Origin: Callaeas wilsoni
Taxonomy: Eukaryota > Chordata > Aves > Passeriformes > Callaeidae
Direction of reading: 5' to 3'
Assembly (NCBI GenBank): GCA_013398955.1
Contig: VWPU01005414.1
Span: 186,001 to 250,000 of the forward strand
Length of the DNA stretch: 64,000 nt
Both the position numbers and the translations under genes were made by a program. Positions 49,641 through 63,593 of this stretch are shown here, one piece after another. The notes under the pieces are model-generated. The model was not told the origin of the DNA. It saw only the letters and a list, made by a program, of their open reading frames with translations, and ran no database searches. Each line of letters starts with the position of its first letter. Position 1 is the stretch's first letter.

Positions 49641-52600
49641 TCACCTGCTGCCAAAACACTGCAAAGTCCAAGGCTTTAGCTCTCCTCCTGATCAGCAGGG
49701 TCTGCAAGGCAAACATGCTCTGACAGCACAGTGAAAATAGAATAGGTGCCTTCTCCTTAGGAGCTGCACCGTGGGGTGCTTGTGTTGGATGTGTGTGAAC
49801 CTAGAGCAAACACTGCTAAAGCCCATTAATGAACAACCACTCCCAGATATTCAAGATGGAAGAAAAACCCTCAGGCAAGAATGATAGTGTGAAAGAGGGC
49901 TTCATTTGTGTTGTCACACAAGATATTGCTGTTGTCTCACTTTTGGGGGTTTTTTTCCCCCCAATAAACCCCACCCCACACTGACTTTTAAAAAGTCTAT
50001 CAATGTATGAGGGAACATTATTGCTGCATGGAGTGTTTGCAATCTGTGAACATGAAAGATGGTTAATTTGTCTGAGCATAGAGAAAATAACCCATCCTAG
50101 TTTGTTTTTTCTGTATTTCCCAGTGTTGATACTGGCTGTGTTCTGACTGTTCTTTGCACAAGCTGAATGGCACTTGGTAAGTGTGTTTGAGGCACTGTAA
50201 GAGCAGCGTCTGGAGTTTGCCACTGACACTTTAATCTAATGAGAAATGCCAGGGACCTTCTGTTGGTTATTTCAAAATATTTTGTTTGGAAGAATTTTAA
50301 GACTTATGAAATAAATCAGTCTTGTTATATCAACATTTCTGGACAAAAACAACGCCCAGATCTTATGCTCAGTGTTTTTTCCCCTGCTTTCCTCATACTT
50401 GGCTTGCATCAGAGCTAGGAAATAAACGTGTCACTTCTTTCACTGCTCATTTATCAGGAAGGAGAAAAGATGGGGGGAAAGAAATAAAGGGAAAAAAACT
50501 GTTGGGGCTCTGTGGGCATCTTGTGTGATGGCTTAACCTCTGTAATTGTGAATTAATAAAGCAGTAAAGCCTCAATTGCTCTGATCTCTTCCTCTCCATT
50601 TACCTAGTGGTGCATCAGAGTGTTTAACACCAGAGTCTAAGGATGCACATATTTGAAAAAGCAAATAACGAAAGAAGAGTGAAGCAGAACATATTAGAGC
50701 ACACTGGACGAAAGTTTTTAGCCACTAGCCAAGAGCTACTCCAATCAGCAAATGTCACTAATGCATTTTGAAAAAATAACACAGCAGAAATGCCTAGGCA
50801 TTCTGATTTCCATTAAAATGAAAGGTGTGGCGCACAGAAAATGACCCAGATGGTCTCACTATCCACTGAAGAGGGCAGAAGGTATAATCCCCAAATGGAA
50901 GATGTTTATGCAGAACTGCCCTCAGGTTGCAATAGCACCTGCTGGGATAACACACCTTCCTTGGGAGCTGCTGTATTTCTGAGGCAGTGACATTTATCCA
51001 CGGCCCCAGAGAATAAATCATTCTGTAGGGGTCTTGCTTATAGCTGGTGACCTGAACCTGGCTTTTCTATACTCAAAAGTGATTTTCACTTTAGCAATTT
51101 AACATACAAGTATTTGTATTTATATTATCTAGATACAAGCAGAATTTTTTTCATCCTGTTGAGGCTGCAGCAGGTGGTGCTCATTTGCATTCTGCAGATG
51201 TTTGGGCTTTCCAGCAGAGCTTCAAGAGAAAGAATATTTCCTTTGTTTCTTATAAAGACTAAGACTTTGAATTTTCACATGGAGAAACGTAACTAGATCT
51301 GAATGCTTCTATTATGCTTGCAGAGCTGTATATAAAGTGCTGCAACATATGTCTTTTGGGTGACATTTGTACTGTGCCCACTTGGCCTTCATACATCTTT
51401 TTACTGATGCAAGTGATCAGTTCTAATTCTGGGTGATGGCAGGGCCAAGTCTTGTTTCTGGGTCTTGTCACTGAGGTGACTTAATAATTTAACCTGCCGT
51501 GATTTTACATCCGTTTTTTTTCCTGTATATTTACATCTCTTCTTGGAATATACTTGAGATATAAAAATCCTACACTTTTAAAAGCCCTTAAAGGACACAA
51601 TTGAAAATGTCAAAAGGAGTATGTATTTGAAATATGTTTGTCCTTTTCCTTATTTTATGAGACATAGGTTTTAAAATTTAAACATGCTATGGAGGTACAA
51701 ACTAATGCCAAAAGTGCCGTATTGCTCTTACTGAGGTTTCCACATTTATACCTGTTTCTCCAATTAATGTATGATGGTCTGTGTATTGTGTTTAAAAATA
51801 GGAGCAACCTGATAGATTTTGCATTTAAGCAGAAAAGAGAACTGTGGCAAATATGCACAGACAGATTATTCTTGAAATGCATCGCTCTCCTGAGCTGTCA
51901 AGTGATATTTCTCTTTAAATGACCTCTCTCGTTTTGGATGCCTCCCTCCCATCTCAATCCCCTGATGGATGATGCCTTCAGGCATCTGTACACCTGGAAT
52001 AACTTCTACAGGAAGCTACTGGATAATAGACATCTTCAAATGTTGACCTTTTCTGGAAGTATGTTGTGCAAATGCTGGCTGGGCAATAGCAAATCCCCTC
52101 GCCTTCTTCCCAGATGCCAGATGTTGCTGAAGCTTCAGGATGGCTCGTGCTCATCCCTTGGGAAGAACTTTATGAACACATCTCTGATCCTGCACCTACC
52201 CATTTCATTTAACTGGCAAACACCTTGACATCATCTGTCCAGCCTGGCAATTGCATGCTCCCCTGAGATCTAGAAGTCTGTCTTTCTGGTTTGCCCTTCT
52301 CAGCTTTACAACTTATCCTCTGAATGCTCTTAATTGTGCTCCTTCCAGCTCTCCTCTAAGTCTTGGAGAATTTAATTCCTTGGTCACTTTCTCTCTTCCT
52401 TCTGCATCTTATCCATGAGTAAACTGGTTCATATACCGTCTGCCAAGTTAATACTCCCAATCCTTTTTCTCAAGTGCTGATCAGTTTGTCCTGATTAAAC
52501 TGTCTGTGGGTCTCACTAACATGATTTTGTGGGTGACAATGTGACTTAAGCCTTGCTCAGTCTCTTCCCACCGGAGCTGCTCATCTCTGTTCTTAATTAC

Positions 52601-54945
52601 TGTGAACTCTGCAGTCTCGAAGGCACTGCTCTGTTTGATGGCTCTGCGGTTTTGTCCTGAAGTGCTGCTCTCATTTTGTTTTAATTAAAGTAGTTTCTCC
52701 TTAAAGGTTGTTCTTTGGGCACAGCACTTAAGAGATCAATTCCACTTCTTTTTCACTTCCACTGCAGATAAGAAGGCGGAAAAGTAATTAGCACAAATGT
52801 CTCCAGCAGCAGAGAATCCTCGCTGTGTATCACTGAAGTGTTGTGTATTCAACTGGCATTGGACAAATGGATGTTGTTTTGAGGTTCTTTTTAAAGGAAG
52901 CTAGTCACTTATTTCCTTTCAGACAGAGAAATCCTCTAGTACCTGAAATCCTGTAGTAAATTAATGGGAGAGAAGTCTGTGTAAGACTGTACAGAAAGGG
53001 AAAGGGATACCTTAGATAACAAATGTCACCAGTCTCACTCACTGTCTCATGGGCTGCACTTATTCCCACCCAGATGTTCATGAGCTGCCCATAATCGTAA
53101 CTGAATGACACCAAAAACTAGGATTTCAGCTTCCTCAACAGATCTCTTGGGAAAGAAAACTCTTTCTGGATAGATTTGATGTGCCTCTGAGAACTCAACA
53201 ATGACTATGGGATGAGCTTTTGCCTCTGAACCATGCTTATTTTGTCTTCCATTAATCTTAGGCACTGTTGCTACCCATTGCCTTTATTTCCTCATTTTGT
53301 TTGTCTTTCTGGCTGTAACTTGATTTCTGGTTGTGTGAGAGGAGTGAGAATGGCACATGTGCTATAGCCTTGTTGCCATCATCTTGTTTACATCTAGATG
53401 AGAAGACCTGCATCCCAACAGCAACACGTCTCGCTGTGTTTACAAGGCTGACTGCTCTGTGTGTGTGTCTGTGTACTTGGTTATTGAGTGCTATGTCTTA
53501 CAGTTTTAACCCTTCATTTTCTTCTGATGCCCTCACATGGGCTGACACATTCAGACAAATCTTGGTATTTCTGCTACAAATATTTCTGTACCTAAAGTTT
53601 GAATGGCAAAATAGAGTTAAATTTTGCAATTATGGTGATTTATTTTGGTCATTTAGCCTTTTGCTGGTATATGAATATTTAAACCACAGAACATAAACCA
53701 GATGTACAGGGTTTCAGTTCTGTTTGGGTTTTTACATGACTGGGTTATACTTCTCCTGTTGCAAAGACCTACAAAAAATTTAAAGATAGCAACACGAACA
53801 CTAAACAAATCACCACAGCCAAGAAATGTGAAATGCTGGAAGTTATTTCTTGAGCCGAAAAAATTACATTTGTTTCACATTTTTCCAATACAACTAATTT
53901 TTTTCTTTCCTGAAATATAAAAGTAGAGAGACATTTATGTAGAAAGCTAATTTGGAAATGAAGTGCTTGGCATGCCTTGACAGCAAGTCAGCTGCAATTT
54001 TCTGTATGCAGGAGTTGCACAACACTGAGTGTGCCTGGAGAAGAGGACCATACTCTTAGTGCTGTGCAGAGGGTGGGTCCCCCAAGAACTGCCTTTTTCG
54101 GCTGCTTCAAAGCTGGTTGTTTCAAATAGATGAAGTAACTGCCTCTAAAAAGAGATCTGTGTAGCACGGGCATTCATTCACATGTGGCAAAGAGGAAGAT
54201 GTTCCTTACCCAGTGCCCTGTCTTGTGCAGCATTACTCCCCCATTCCCTCCAATGAAGAAAGTCTGGTTCTGACATTATTTTCCACAATAAACAAATAAT
54301 TTGAATGCTGCTTTAGGTGGAAAATGTGTATTCTGGGTTTCTCTCCAACTTGGCTTCCTTAAGCTGTCCTTTTGCAAGGACAGTACAGTCTTCCCCTCAG
54401 ACCCAAAACTTCTAATATTGCTCTTTAGATACGAAAAGCAGTGATTGAAAGATGATTTAAAGCTCTCATTCCTATGTGTCTTAGTTCTAAATGTTCCAAG
54501 ACTTGGAAGAATTTTGTTTGCATGAGTCTTAAGACATGGGGTTTTTTTTCTCCTTACCTTGTTTAATAGCAAACCTGAAGTTCCAGCTATTAACACAACA
54601 GCAAAAAATTAGTGAAATATTAAAAGCATAATGATTTAAGGTTTCTTGCATCACAACTCCTTTACACCTTCACTTCGTTAGTTTAGAGTACTCTCTGCCC
54701 CTTTCTACTAGACTGATTTGGAGGTTACAAATTAAAAACAAACAAACAAAACAAAACCACTTACAACTATCTGCACTGATTTTGGAGTCCTTATATGAAA
54801 GAATTGGACTCCAGTCCCAACAGCAATAAAACATCTTCATTTTAGACTCCAAGAGTTAAAAAAAAGTCATTAATCCAGGAAACCTCTACATGTTTACCTC
54901 TCTTCCCAGAGCTCTCTATTTCCACCTGAACTATCTGCTCAGGGG

Positions 54946-54963
54946 TTAAAAAAAAAAAAAAAA
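54946..54963. repeat. poly(A) run
   Basis: An uninterrupted run of about 18 A, followed by gagggaaattg. No element that could own it as a tail is recognisable upstream. Confidence 0.85.
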
Positions 54964-57900
54964 GAGGGAAATTGCTGTGATGTGTGGTGCTGCTGCTGTG
55001 CAGTTACTCTTTGTCTATTTTCTACAGCACCACTGAGTTTTTAAATTTCTTGCAATTACTCTATCCTAAACACTTTTCTTGCTCCTACTACAAAACAATA
55101 GCTTTCAGTTCCCTTACTTTAATATCTATTCATTTCCTTACCTCACTTTGGGAAAATACGTAGTTGGAGGATGTTGTTGTGGGTTAATGAAGGCATTCTG
55201 TAAACTTCTGTCCATCAGCTGTTCAGCCCAACACATTTTCAAATTGCCTGTGATTAAAAGCAGACAAGTGAGGGTTAAATGTGCATTCGTCTCGGTTCAT
55301 TTCTAATTGTTTACCACACAGCAGCTCTGAGTGGACCATTCTTCACTGTGGGACCAAATGGTGGCTTTTCATCTGCTTTCTATTGGTTGCAGTTGTTGAA
55401 TAGTTTTGTTTTGATGTCAAAATTATATGGCTTGAAAACACTATTCATTCTGTCAAAATAGTTAACACAGGCTTACGATGAGGGATTACAAATTCCAATA
55501 AGATGTGCTCAACATTAAGAGAAAAGCACTTGTGCTGAATCTGGAGTTTTCTTTCTCCATGGAGAGTACATTGCCATGTAGATTTTCTATTTTTCTAATG
55601 TTCAGGTTATTAGGACATTGTGGCCTGCAGTGAAAACTCAAATTGCAATTGAATTTCAGGATTTAACTTTTTGTTTGCAATTATTCAAACAGAGGATTTG
55701 TTCCTTAAGAAGTTCATGAATGAGTGACTTAGTGCCCCGTGGACATGACTTGGTTTTAATAGAAATGCAGCAGAAAACTGAAATACTGAAATGCAGAATC
55801 TTTTCTGGCTAGAGCCTTTCTGACAACTGACATTTGATAAGAGTCAAAAGAAAAGATTTTTCTGACTGACTTTAAATGTTAAATACATATGAAAACCGAA
55901 GACCTACACAGCACCTCTTGAAAATGTAGCCTCTTGCTTTTATATGTGATGCAACGTCTCATGTCCAGCTTTTAACCTGGTTCTCACAGGATAAGACAAG
56001 TATATTCTTTACACAAGAGGGTGTGTGTATATGGATCTCCCTTCTTTCACTGCAGTCATGCAAGGATGTGCAGCAGCCCACATGCTCAACATGTACGCTC
56101 TAAACACCACGTAACTGTTTATGAAGAGGCAGAAACAACAACAGGAGGAGAGAAGGGGTGCATGCTATGGAAAAAGGTGGAAGGGAAGAAGCGGTGGAAG
56201 GTGGATAGAGGCTACATCTGACCTGGGAGCCAGCAGGGCTTTGGCTGCCTGTATGCCCTTCCTTCACATCAACTCCACACCAATGTAAGATCTGAGATGC
56301 ACCAGTCTTCTCTGGCTGTGGTTTCCACATATCATGCTCCAACTGGTCCTGAGTCACAAGGAATGGGATAGTCAAAACACAGCACTGAGCCCCTACAAGC
56401 AGGATAAGGAGCTGGACATAAGGTACAATGCAGAAGTTGTAGGTACATGCACACCACTGTTAGCAAGAGATCTCTGATGTGTGCTCTGGGAGTGGTGGCA
56501 GGAGCTAGAACATCACATCTGTTACCTGAGCTGCTCAATGGAATTCTTCCTAAATGTTTATGCTGCTCTTTTTCTTTTAATTAACTATGCTTGTGACTTG
56601 CTGCAAAGGTCAATGACTGACACATAGGAATGAGGTGTTAGTGGAGCTGTCTGCTTGACTTTATTAAATAAAGATTAACTCATCCTATGTGTGCAGAGTA
56701 CATTGCAGGGTTGTGTAGGGCTTTGGTCCTGAGTCAGGGTTTTTGACAGCCTCCTTAGATAACAATTTTTCATAGCCATTACTGTCACTTTCCCACAGTG
56801 CATATTCAGAACAAGGAGGAGTTATTTTTGCTGATGCTCTCACAGGACCTCTGAAGTTGAGGGTTGAACTTCTATCTGCAATCTTATATTACCTGTAGAA
56901 TGAATCACCTAAGACCACTGGAAAACCTTTGCACATACCTTTTATCTTCTTTGCCAGTACGCACCCTTCAGGTTTGGGGCTTATTTTATTCCACTCTACA
57001 ATAGCAACTACATCTTTCAGAGACTAAAAATTGCCTTTTAATTTCAGATTGTGTGAAAAACTAACAAGGGGGAAATTGTTATTTGCTTTGGAAAAAAAAA
57101 ACTAACAAAAAAAATCTCTGAAAAGGTTTTTGTCTTTCTCAGATGTGTGCTGCTTTCTGTGATGAAGCAGAGTTCAGCCAGGGCTGGTTTATGTACAAGA
57201 GCAGTAAGATTGGGCTCTGATCTCTGACTTACAAAGAACTGCCTCTGGCAAATTTGTGTAATCGCAGGAAAGGTAAGAAGTTTTTAGGGACTGTCAGGAA
57301 TGTCTGAAATATGGGGAGATTAGTTCTGTGGAAAAAAAAAAAGTCTTTATACAAGTAGGTAATATAGTATTATCTGCCCATAACTGTGTCTGAAAGGCTT
57401 GACTATCAAAGAGAGGAGAGATTCCGAAATCAGTAACAAAAAACTAATTTGCAAAAAATTTAGCCTGCAGGTAAATTTTTAATTATTACCTATGAAATTA
57501 GAATGGTTTCCTAAAACATGATGAAGAAGCTGCATTACTTAGGTAGGTTGTTTAAGGCAACACGAGAAAAACTGACAAAAATAAAAATCGGAATAAGAGA
57601 AAGGGTAAGAAAATCTCTTTGATTAGACCATGCTATCAATAACCAAACAGTTGCTTATTGTTTCTGATTTCCAAGAGAGCTACCTGGCAATAATAACACA
57701 TTTGTTACTCAGGAGTCAGTTCTTCCTATGCTAACTAATGCGGTGTAAAAAAAATTCATTTTTCTGTTAACAAATGTGCCCTTTGTAATTTACAGTTAAA
57801 TTTATATTAGATGCTTATGTTGTCTTTATTGGAAGAGGTATTTCTTGAGGTTCAAGTGATCCGGTCTCAAGAGCCCTAGACAGTTCCCACCATGGAGATG

Positions 57901-60900
57901 GGTTGTCTCTTTAACTTTATTTCCAGGGCTGTCAGGGTGAAAATTTCACAGTTCCTCATTTTCTGGTTTAGATTTGAATTAGGGTTATTACATTCACATC
58001 AAACGGAAATTATAACTGCTAATCACATTATGTTCAGTGTTGTTTACCCAAGATTACGGCTGTCAAAATAGATATGGTAATATTAGATTTTGAAGAAGCT
58101 GTCTCTAACAGTTGTAGTATGCATTAGTAGATGATAAACAGCTCAGATTTTTACTCCCTTGTTGGGGAAGCCTCTTCTGGCACAATTGCAAAATCTCATT
58201 AGAAGTCAGAACTGAGCTATGATTTTCAGATTATGTGCATGGTGCTCACTGTATTTCATATCCTAATATAATATTTGCCTTCCTGTATTAGTAATGCCAC
58301 CTCACTCTTTCTGGGTTTTACCAAGTTGGAAAACTCTTGCAGTTAATTGAGGTCAATTATTACTAAAAAGAAAAAAAGACTTAGACTCTAGTGAGCATCT
58401 GTCCAATGTGTGGAGCTGCTTCTGGAACTGCACACCTGTAGCCCTTTCATTCTGGACTCTACCAACTCTCTCTCTCTTTAGAAGGAAGGCAGTGCCTGAT
58501 CTAATGGGACTAAAAGCCTAAGTATCCTACTGGTACCGGCAAGACATCCTTCAGAGTAAAATATTTTTCAGTGCGAGTGAACAAAATCAATCTTCAATAT
58601 ATAAAGATAAAGTACTTCCTTTGCCTTCTTGACTGCACAGTCAGTGTTCAAATGAGACTGTACAATTTATGTCCTTAATCAATACATACCTCAGTTTCTT
58701 GGAAACGACTTTGAGATGAAAGAGCTCACTACATCTGTTTACACTCTGTAGTTGTTAGCAGTGTGGCATCATTCTATCATATAGAAATACGATAGAATGA
58801 AAGCCCTTTTCAAAGGCTGCGTAAGGAAGATTAAGGACGAGGGAGGCAAAAAAAGAAAAAAATTAACAAAAAATCTGCAGACAACTCCATAAAATCCACT
58901 TGGCCAAAATGTCAAAGAAACCTGTGGAAAGCAAGCAGTGAGTCAACACTCACCTGCTGCTGACCTCAGCACAAAGCAGCACTGATTGTGTTTCTCATGC
59001 TATGTGGCTGTCAGGAAATACGATGATTAAACCAGTTAGGGAGAAATGCCTGTCCTTCATCCTGGAGATGGGAGAGCTGTTAGCTTGCTTACTTTTTTAT
59101 ATATGAGTGGGGATTTTTTTTTTTTTGACAATGCTATTCAAGTTTTAGGGTCGTGGTTTGGATTTTGAGAAAGATGTTGGCTTTATTTAAGATTAGTCAG
59201 AATTTAGAAATTAAAGAAACCTTTAAATTTAGGGAATGGTATCATCGAGAAAGATTTTTAGAGAGTTTTTTTTATTTTCCAAAACGTCCAAGATATTTCC
59301 AGGATTTCTTAATTACCAGAGAATTTTTAAGTAGAGTAGTACCAGCTGCATTACTGATGTACCCTCTTCAATGATAAACCCATGACTGTGTGCATCATCA
59401 GCACTGGCGTTTGGGATGCTGCAAGCTGTGCCCACACTGGTTAATCTTTCATAATTGCGTATTGGGCATCTGCAGACAATTTACCATTGATAAATAATGG
59501 TCAGTATGCAAAGGGTTTCTACAAAGAAACCAAAACATAATGTTCAGTATTTGTAACTGGAAGGACAAGTGAAGATGGTAGATGATTTCAGGTTCAGATA
59601 CGGTAAAAGGTGGGAAGTTGTAACCAGAGCAGTGAGTAATACAAAGGTTTCAACACTGAGAAATGTTCATCCCTATCCTGGGGAGACAGTGCAAAGTGCT
59701 TTCTGTCTCCATTTAGAAATGTATCTTCAAAAGGCTGGCAAACATGTACTGGGCTTCTCTCCTCAAAGTGGTAAGAGTTCTTTTAGATGCTGTGATCTAT
59801 TGCCAACCCTCACCCTCCCTTGTAGCCGGACCTGAAGAGAAAAGCACTCCTGAAAACAAGAAACTTCTGATAACCTCATGGTCACCATAGTGTTGTCATG
59901 TAGTGTGGGCCTGAGGGACTTCCCCTAGCAGGACACAAGTGCCACAGATAAAACTTGGCAACCTGTCTTTAAGGCACACCTCCCCTTCCAGCCAAGGCAA
60001 ACATTGGTTCAGTGCTCCTAGCCTCTAATCTGACTTCTCAGAAACATGTCACTGTGTCCTTTTCTTCTCTCAGTGATTTGTTTGCAAACAGAACAAGCCT
60101 GGACACTGGCCAGGTCTCAGCATACAGGACTTTTCTAACACAGGAGTTATTCTGCAAAGACTCCCTATCCTGGATTTTGAACAGAGAGGGGTTGAACTCT
60201 CTGGGCATTTTTTGGTTTACCACAGAGGACCTTTTAATTATCATATTTAAACCCTGTTGTTGTACCTCTTGGGTTAAATAGGTATGAAAACCACCTGCTG
60301 TCCAGCACCCTGAAGTGTGAAGATCGCTCTGGCTTTCAACATCCAGTGTTCAAAGCCAGGGAGGGTGTCACTGTGGCTTCTGAAGGACTCACAGCCAGAC
60401 GTGGTGACAGTGGCACCCTCTGTGTCATTCCTCTGCTTGAAACAAGCTGTGTTGCAGCTTATTTTGGAAAGATGTGGAGTTGTTTGCCCTCAGACAGTGT
60501 GATTCAGGCCTCTCAGAAAAGTTCTTTTCTGTTTGTAAATTAATCTAATATTGAGTGTCATCTGCTCATCATCTCTTTTGTCTTAGAACATAATTTTTAG
60601 AGGTATTAGTCCATCAGCTGAGTATCTGCTAACAAGCAGCATAGGTCAGACTTTAATTTTTTCCTGAGGTTTAGTGCACTGGGTAAGGGATCTCTAATGG
60701 ATGGCTACTGATTGAAATACAGACTCTCCCTATTCCTTGTGGATAAAAGCTGGGCACAGTTTTATCTGGAGCTGTCCTTTAATACCAGCTCTCACATGAG
60801 GGAATCTCTACTCAGCCAAAGAGACCTAAAGAGCTTCCTTTTCTGCATGGTCACAGGGGGGCTGATGCCCACATTTTAGAGTTGGCTACCCAGTGAGCAG

Positions 60901-63562
60901 TAGAGTTGTAGTAGAAAGATCACAGGTCTGCAGATGATGACATGCACAGGCAGCTTATCTCACACTGTGCATGTCAAAGCAGTTGTTATTTGGTGAGAAA
61001 AGTCATGTTTTGCTCTTATCTGTTAGTCTCCCAAGAAAGCTATCTGATAACAGAGCTAAATTGAAAAGAGTCCACACTCTGCTGTTATTAACATTCCCCT
61101 TTTACAGATCATGAGTAGAAAAAAAAAGAAGAAATGACACTAAAAAGGCAGAAGAGATTTCACAAGCAAACACTCTTCCTGGAGCCTGCGAATTAATCAG
61201 TAAAAGGATGATTTTGTTCCAAGCATTGATAAGTTGTCATTATAATTCTAAGAGCATTTCAACAGCCTTTCACCAGTTGTACGTCTGAAAGTCTTGTGAC
61301 TTGTTCATTGGAAAAACTGCACCACGTGTGCGGCTGCTCTGCTTTTACAAGATAACAAGGCATCAAAAGATGCCAGGCACTGTGCCAGATAACAGTGCCA
61401 TTAGAGCAGGGACGACCACAGCACCTCTGCCTAAACAACACCTCTGCTTGTTCTAAAAGCATCGAATGGTCACAGCAAAGGCTGAGGGATCTGCCTCATG
61501 CGAGGGGTACCTCTGCTGAAAGCATGATCTCGAGCTGGGGTGTGTGACCCTGGGGTTAGAGGGAGCCATTAACCAACCCTCATGGTGACCTAGAGAATGT
61601 CTAATATGGGTGGAGAAAAGGTGTTCTGGTTATTAACAGTGGGATTGTAAACAGAAGGCTATAAGAGGGCATTTTCTACTACTTCAGTGCTATGTTGATG
61701 CAAGTGCTATGCAAGTGCAGGTGCAAGTGCTATGACTTGCATCTTCCCATTTTGCTAGTTTTTAGAATAAATGCAGATACCCCAGCCTGCTGCCAGCAGA
61801 GTATTCGTTTCTGCAGTCAGCTATCTTTATTCTGAAAATAGTTTTAATTCCTTATTGCCTTGGTTTTTGATTCCAAGTAAATATTTGAGTGAATTTATAT
61901 GCCATTGTTCAATATTAGAAACAATTAATTACATCTATTAACTCAGAGAAGGATAATGTAGATTTCCCTATTTTTGGAAGCTGCCAAGCGTATTCCAAGT
62001 TCAGTTATTTTGGGACAATTTAATGACCGGGTAAATCTAAACTTTTGTGACACAGGAGAAGAACTGGGCATGCAAATAATGATTTGCCTGTACAGGGGAC
62101 AGGGGATGAGAAATGAACCCTGTAGCCATCCTCCTTGAGGCAGCAGTGGTTAAAACCCTCAAAGCAACCCCTCAATGAGATAATAAAGCTCACATGACAG
62201 AAGTGAGATTTCCTTTTCAGCGAAACTCCTACAGATCTTAAAGATCTCTTCATCTTTTCTTTCTTCCTGCTTTGCAGTACTTTGCTTCAGTCCCACTCTG
62301 TGTTACACAGCTGCACAGAAGTACTCTGCGTCTATAAAAAATGAGTTTATTAAGTCAGTGGTTTCATCTTACTTATCTCTGTAAAATGTGTGTACAGCTG
62401 TCCCTGTACACAGTGATATATTCATAGAGTACAAGAATAAAGTTACACTTGAGAGACAAAATTGATTTCAAGTTCAGTGACTGGTGCTGGCACCTGGCCT
62501 CCTGCCTGGGAGAGTTTGTTGCTGGGCTTGCAGGGTGTTAGTGTAGGTGATATTACTGACACGGAATTGGGCTACTCGGATTATCTCGGTGTGAAAATTT
62601 TAAATTGGTATAACTGAGAAACATAATGCAGTAGATGATGGCTTTTGCATTTATTTTAAAGCTTTAATTTTAGGTTTATGAGCTCTTCACAGAGCTGAGT
62701 GGTTTTTTAAGATCAATTTTCTGGGTCTGCAGTTTTAAACCCTGCTTTAAATTCCACTTCTGAGCAAAATTAACTGCATGGTCCCTGCTTAGCCCAAGCA
62801 GATCAAACTTGTTGGGTCACCTAATGAGTGGATGGATGTTGCCCTGAGTGCAGATGATAGGATCTAGCATCCCACTGAAGGCATCATCACTTCTATTTAA
62901 AGAGGGAATATGCCATGGCCACAGTCATTCCTTAACTCCCATCAGGAGTGGTTTATAAGACACATAAGCCTTCATGCACCTCTTTGGGTGGCGGGGAGGA
63001 GAAATGGTCTTGCCCAGACCTGCTGGACACCCTCAGGGACTGTGGAGAGGGGGTTCCTTTCTGCACCCCGGGAAGCTTTGCAGTCCTGGGCATTCTCCTC
63101 CCAGCCTCAGTATCAGGTGGGTTCATCTTCTTCCTTCTTCAGTCAGCCAGGGGTGCACTATTCCCACATCCTGGTGGCATGAGGGGCTACAAAGACCTTG
63201 TTTCATGCCACGGCATTCCCTGAAGGAATAAAAAAAGGTTGCATGTTGCAATTGCTCATTCACCAAGCATGTGTTTGCCTGTCTGTTGATTATGCAGGCA
63301 AACAATACAGATCAAAGAAATCAGAATTACAGCTCTGATGCTAATGACACTGGGATGCAAACTGAAAGTAAGGTTAATTTCACTGAAAAGCCTGCTAGTT
63401 GCCTTGCTTTAGGAGCCAGTGGGCTCAGAGGGGACCGCAAGGATGTCAGTGGGAAGCTGAGCACCCAAACAATTGCAGCAGGTCCACTTTTTAAGGTGAG
63501 TATCCCAGCTTTGAAATATGAGGGAGCTGAAGACTCACATTGATTGTATGTACTAATGCTGA

Positions 63563-63591
<29 letters not shown>
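63563..63591. repeat. (TG)14 microsatellite
   Basis: Fourteen uninterrupted TG units near the right edge; a likely length-polymorphic site. Confidence 0.95.

Positions 63592-63593
<2 letters not shown>

Noticed and set aside
49816..50229. 137-codon minus-strand frame downstream of SLC35F1
   Set aside because: Considered as a CEP85L exon because of the mammalian gene order, but it has no coiled-coil character, starts with GTG and shows no recognisable similarity.
51930..52700. Pyrimidine-rich block resembling an old transposon
   Set aside because: I could not match it to any CR1 or LTR text in order, so it is not called as a mobile element.
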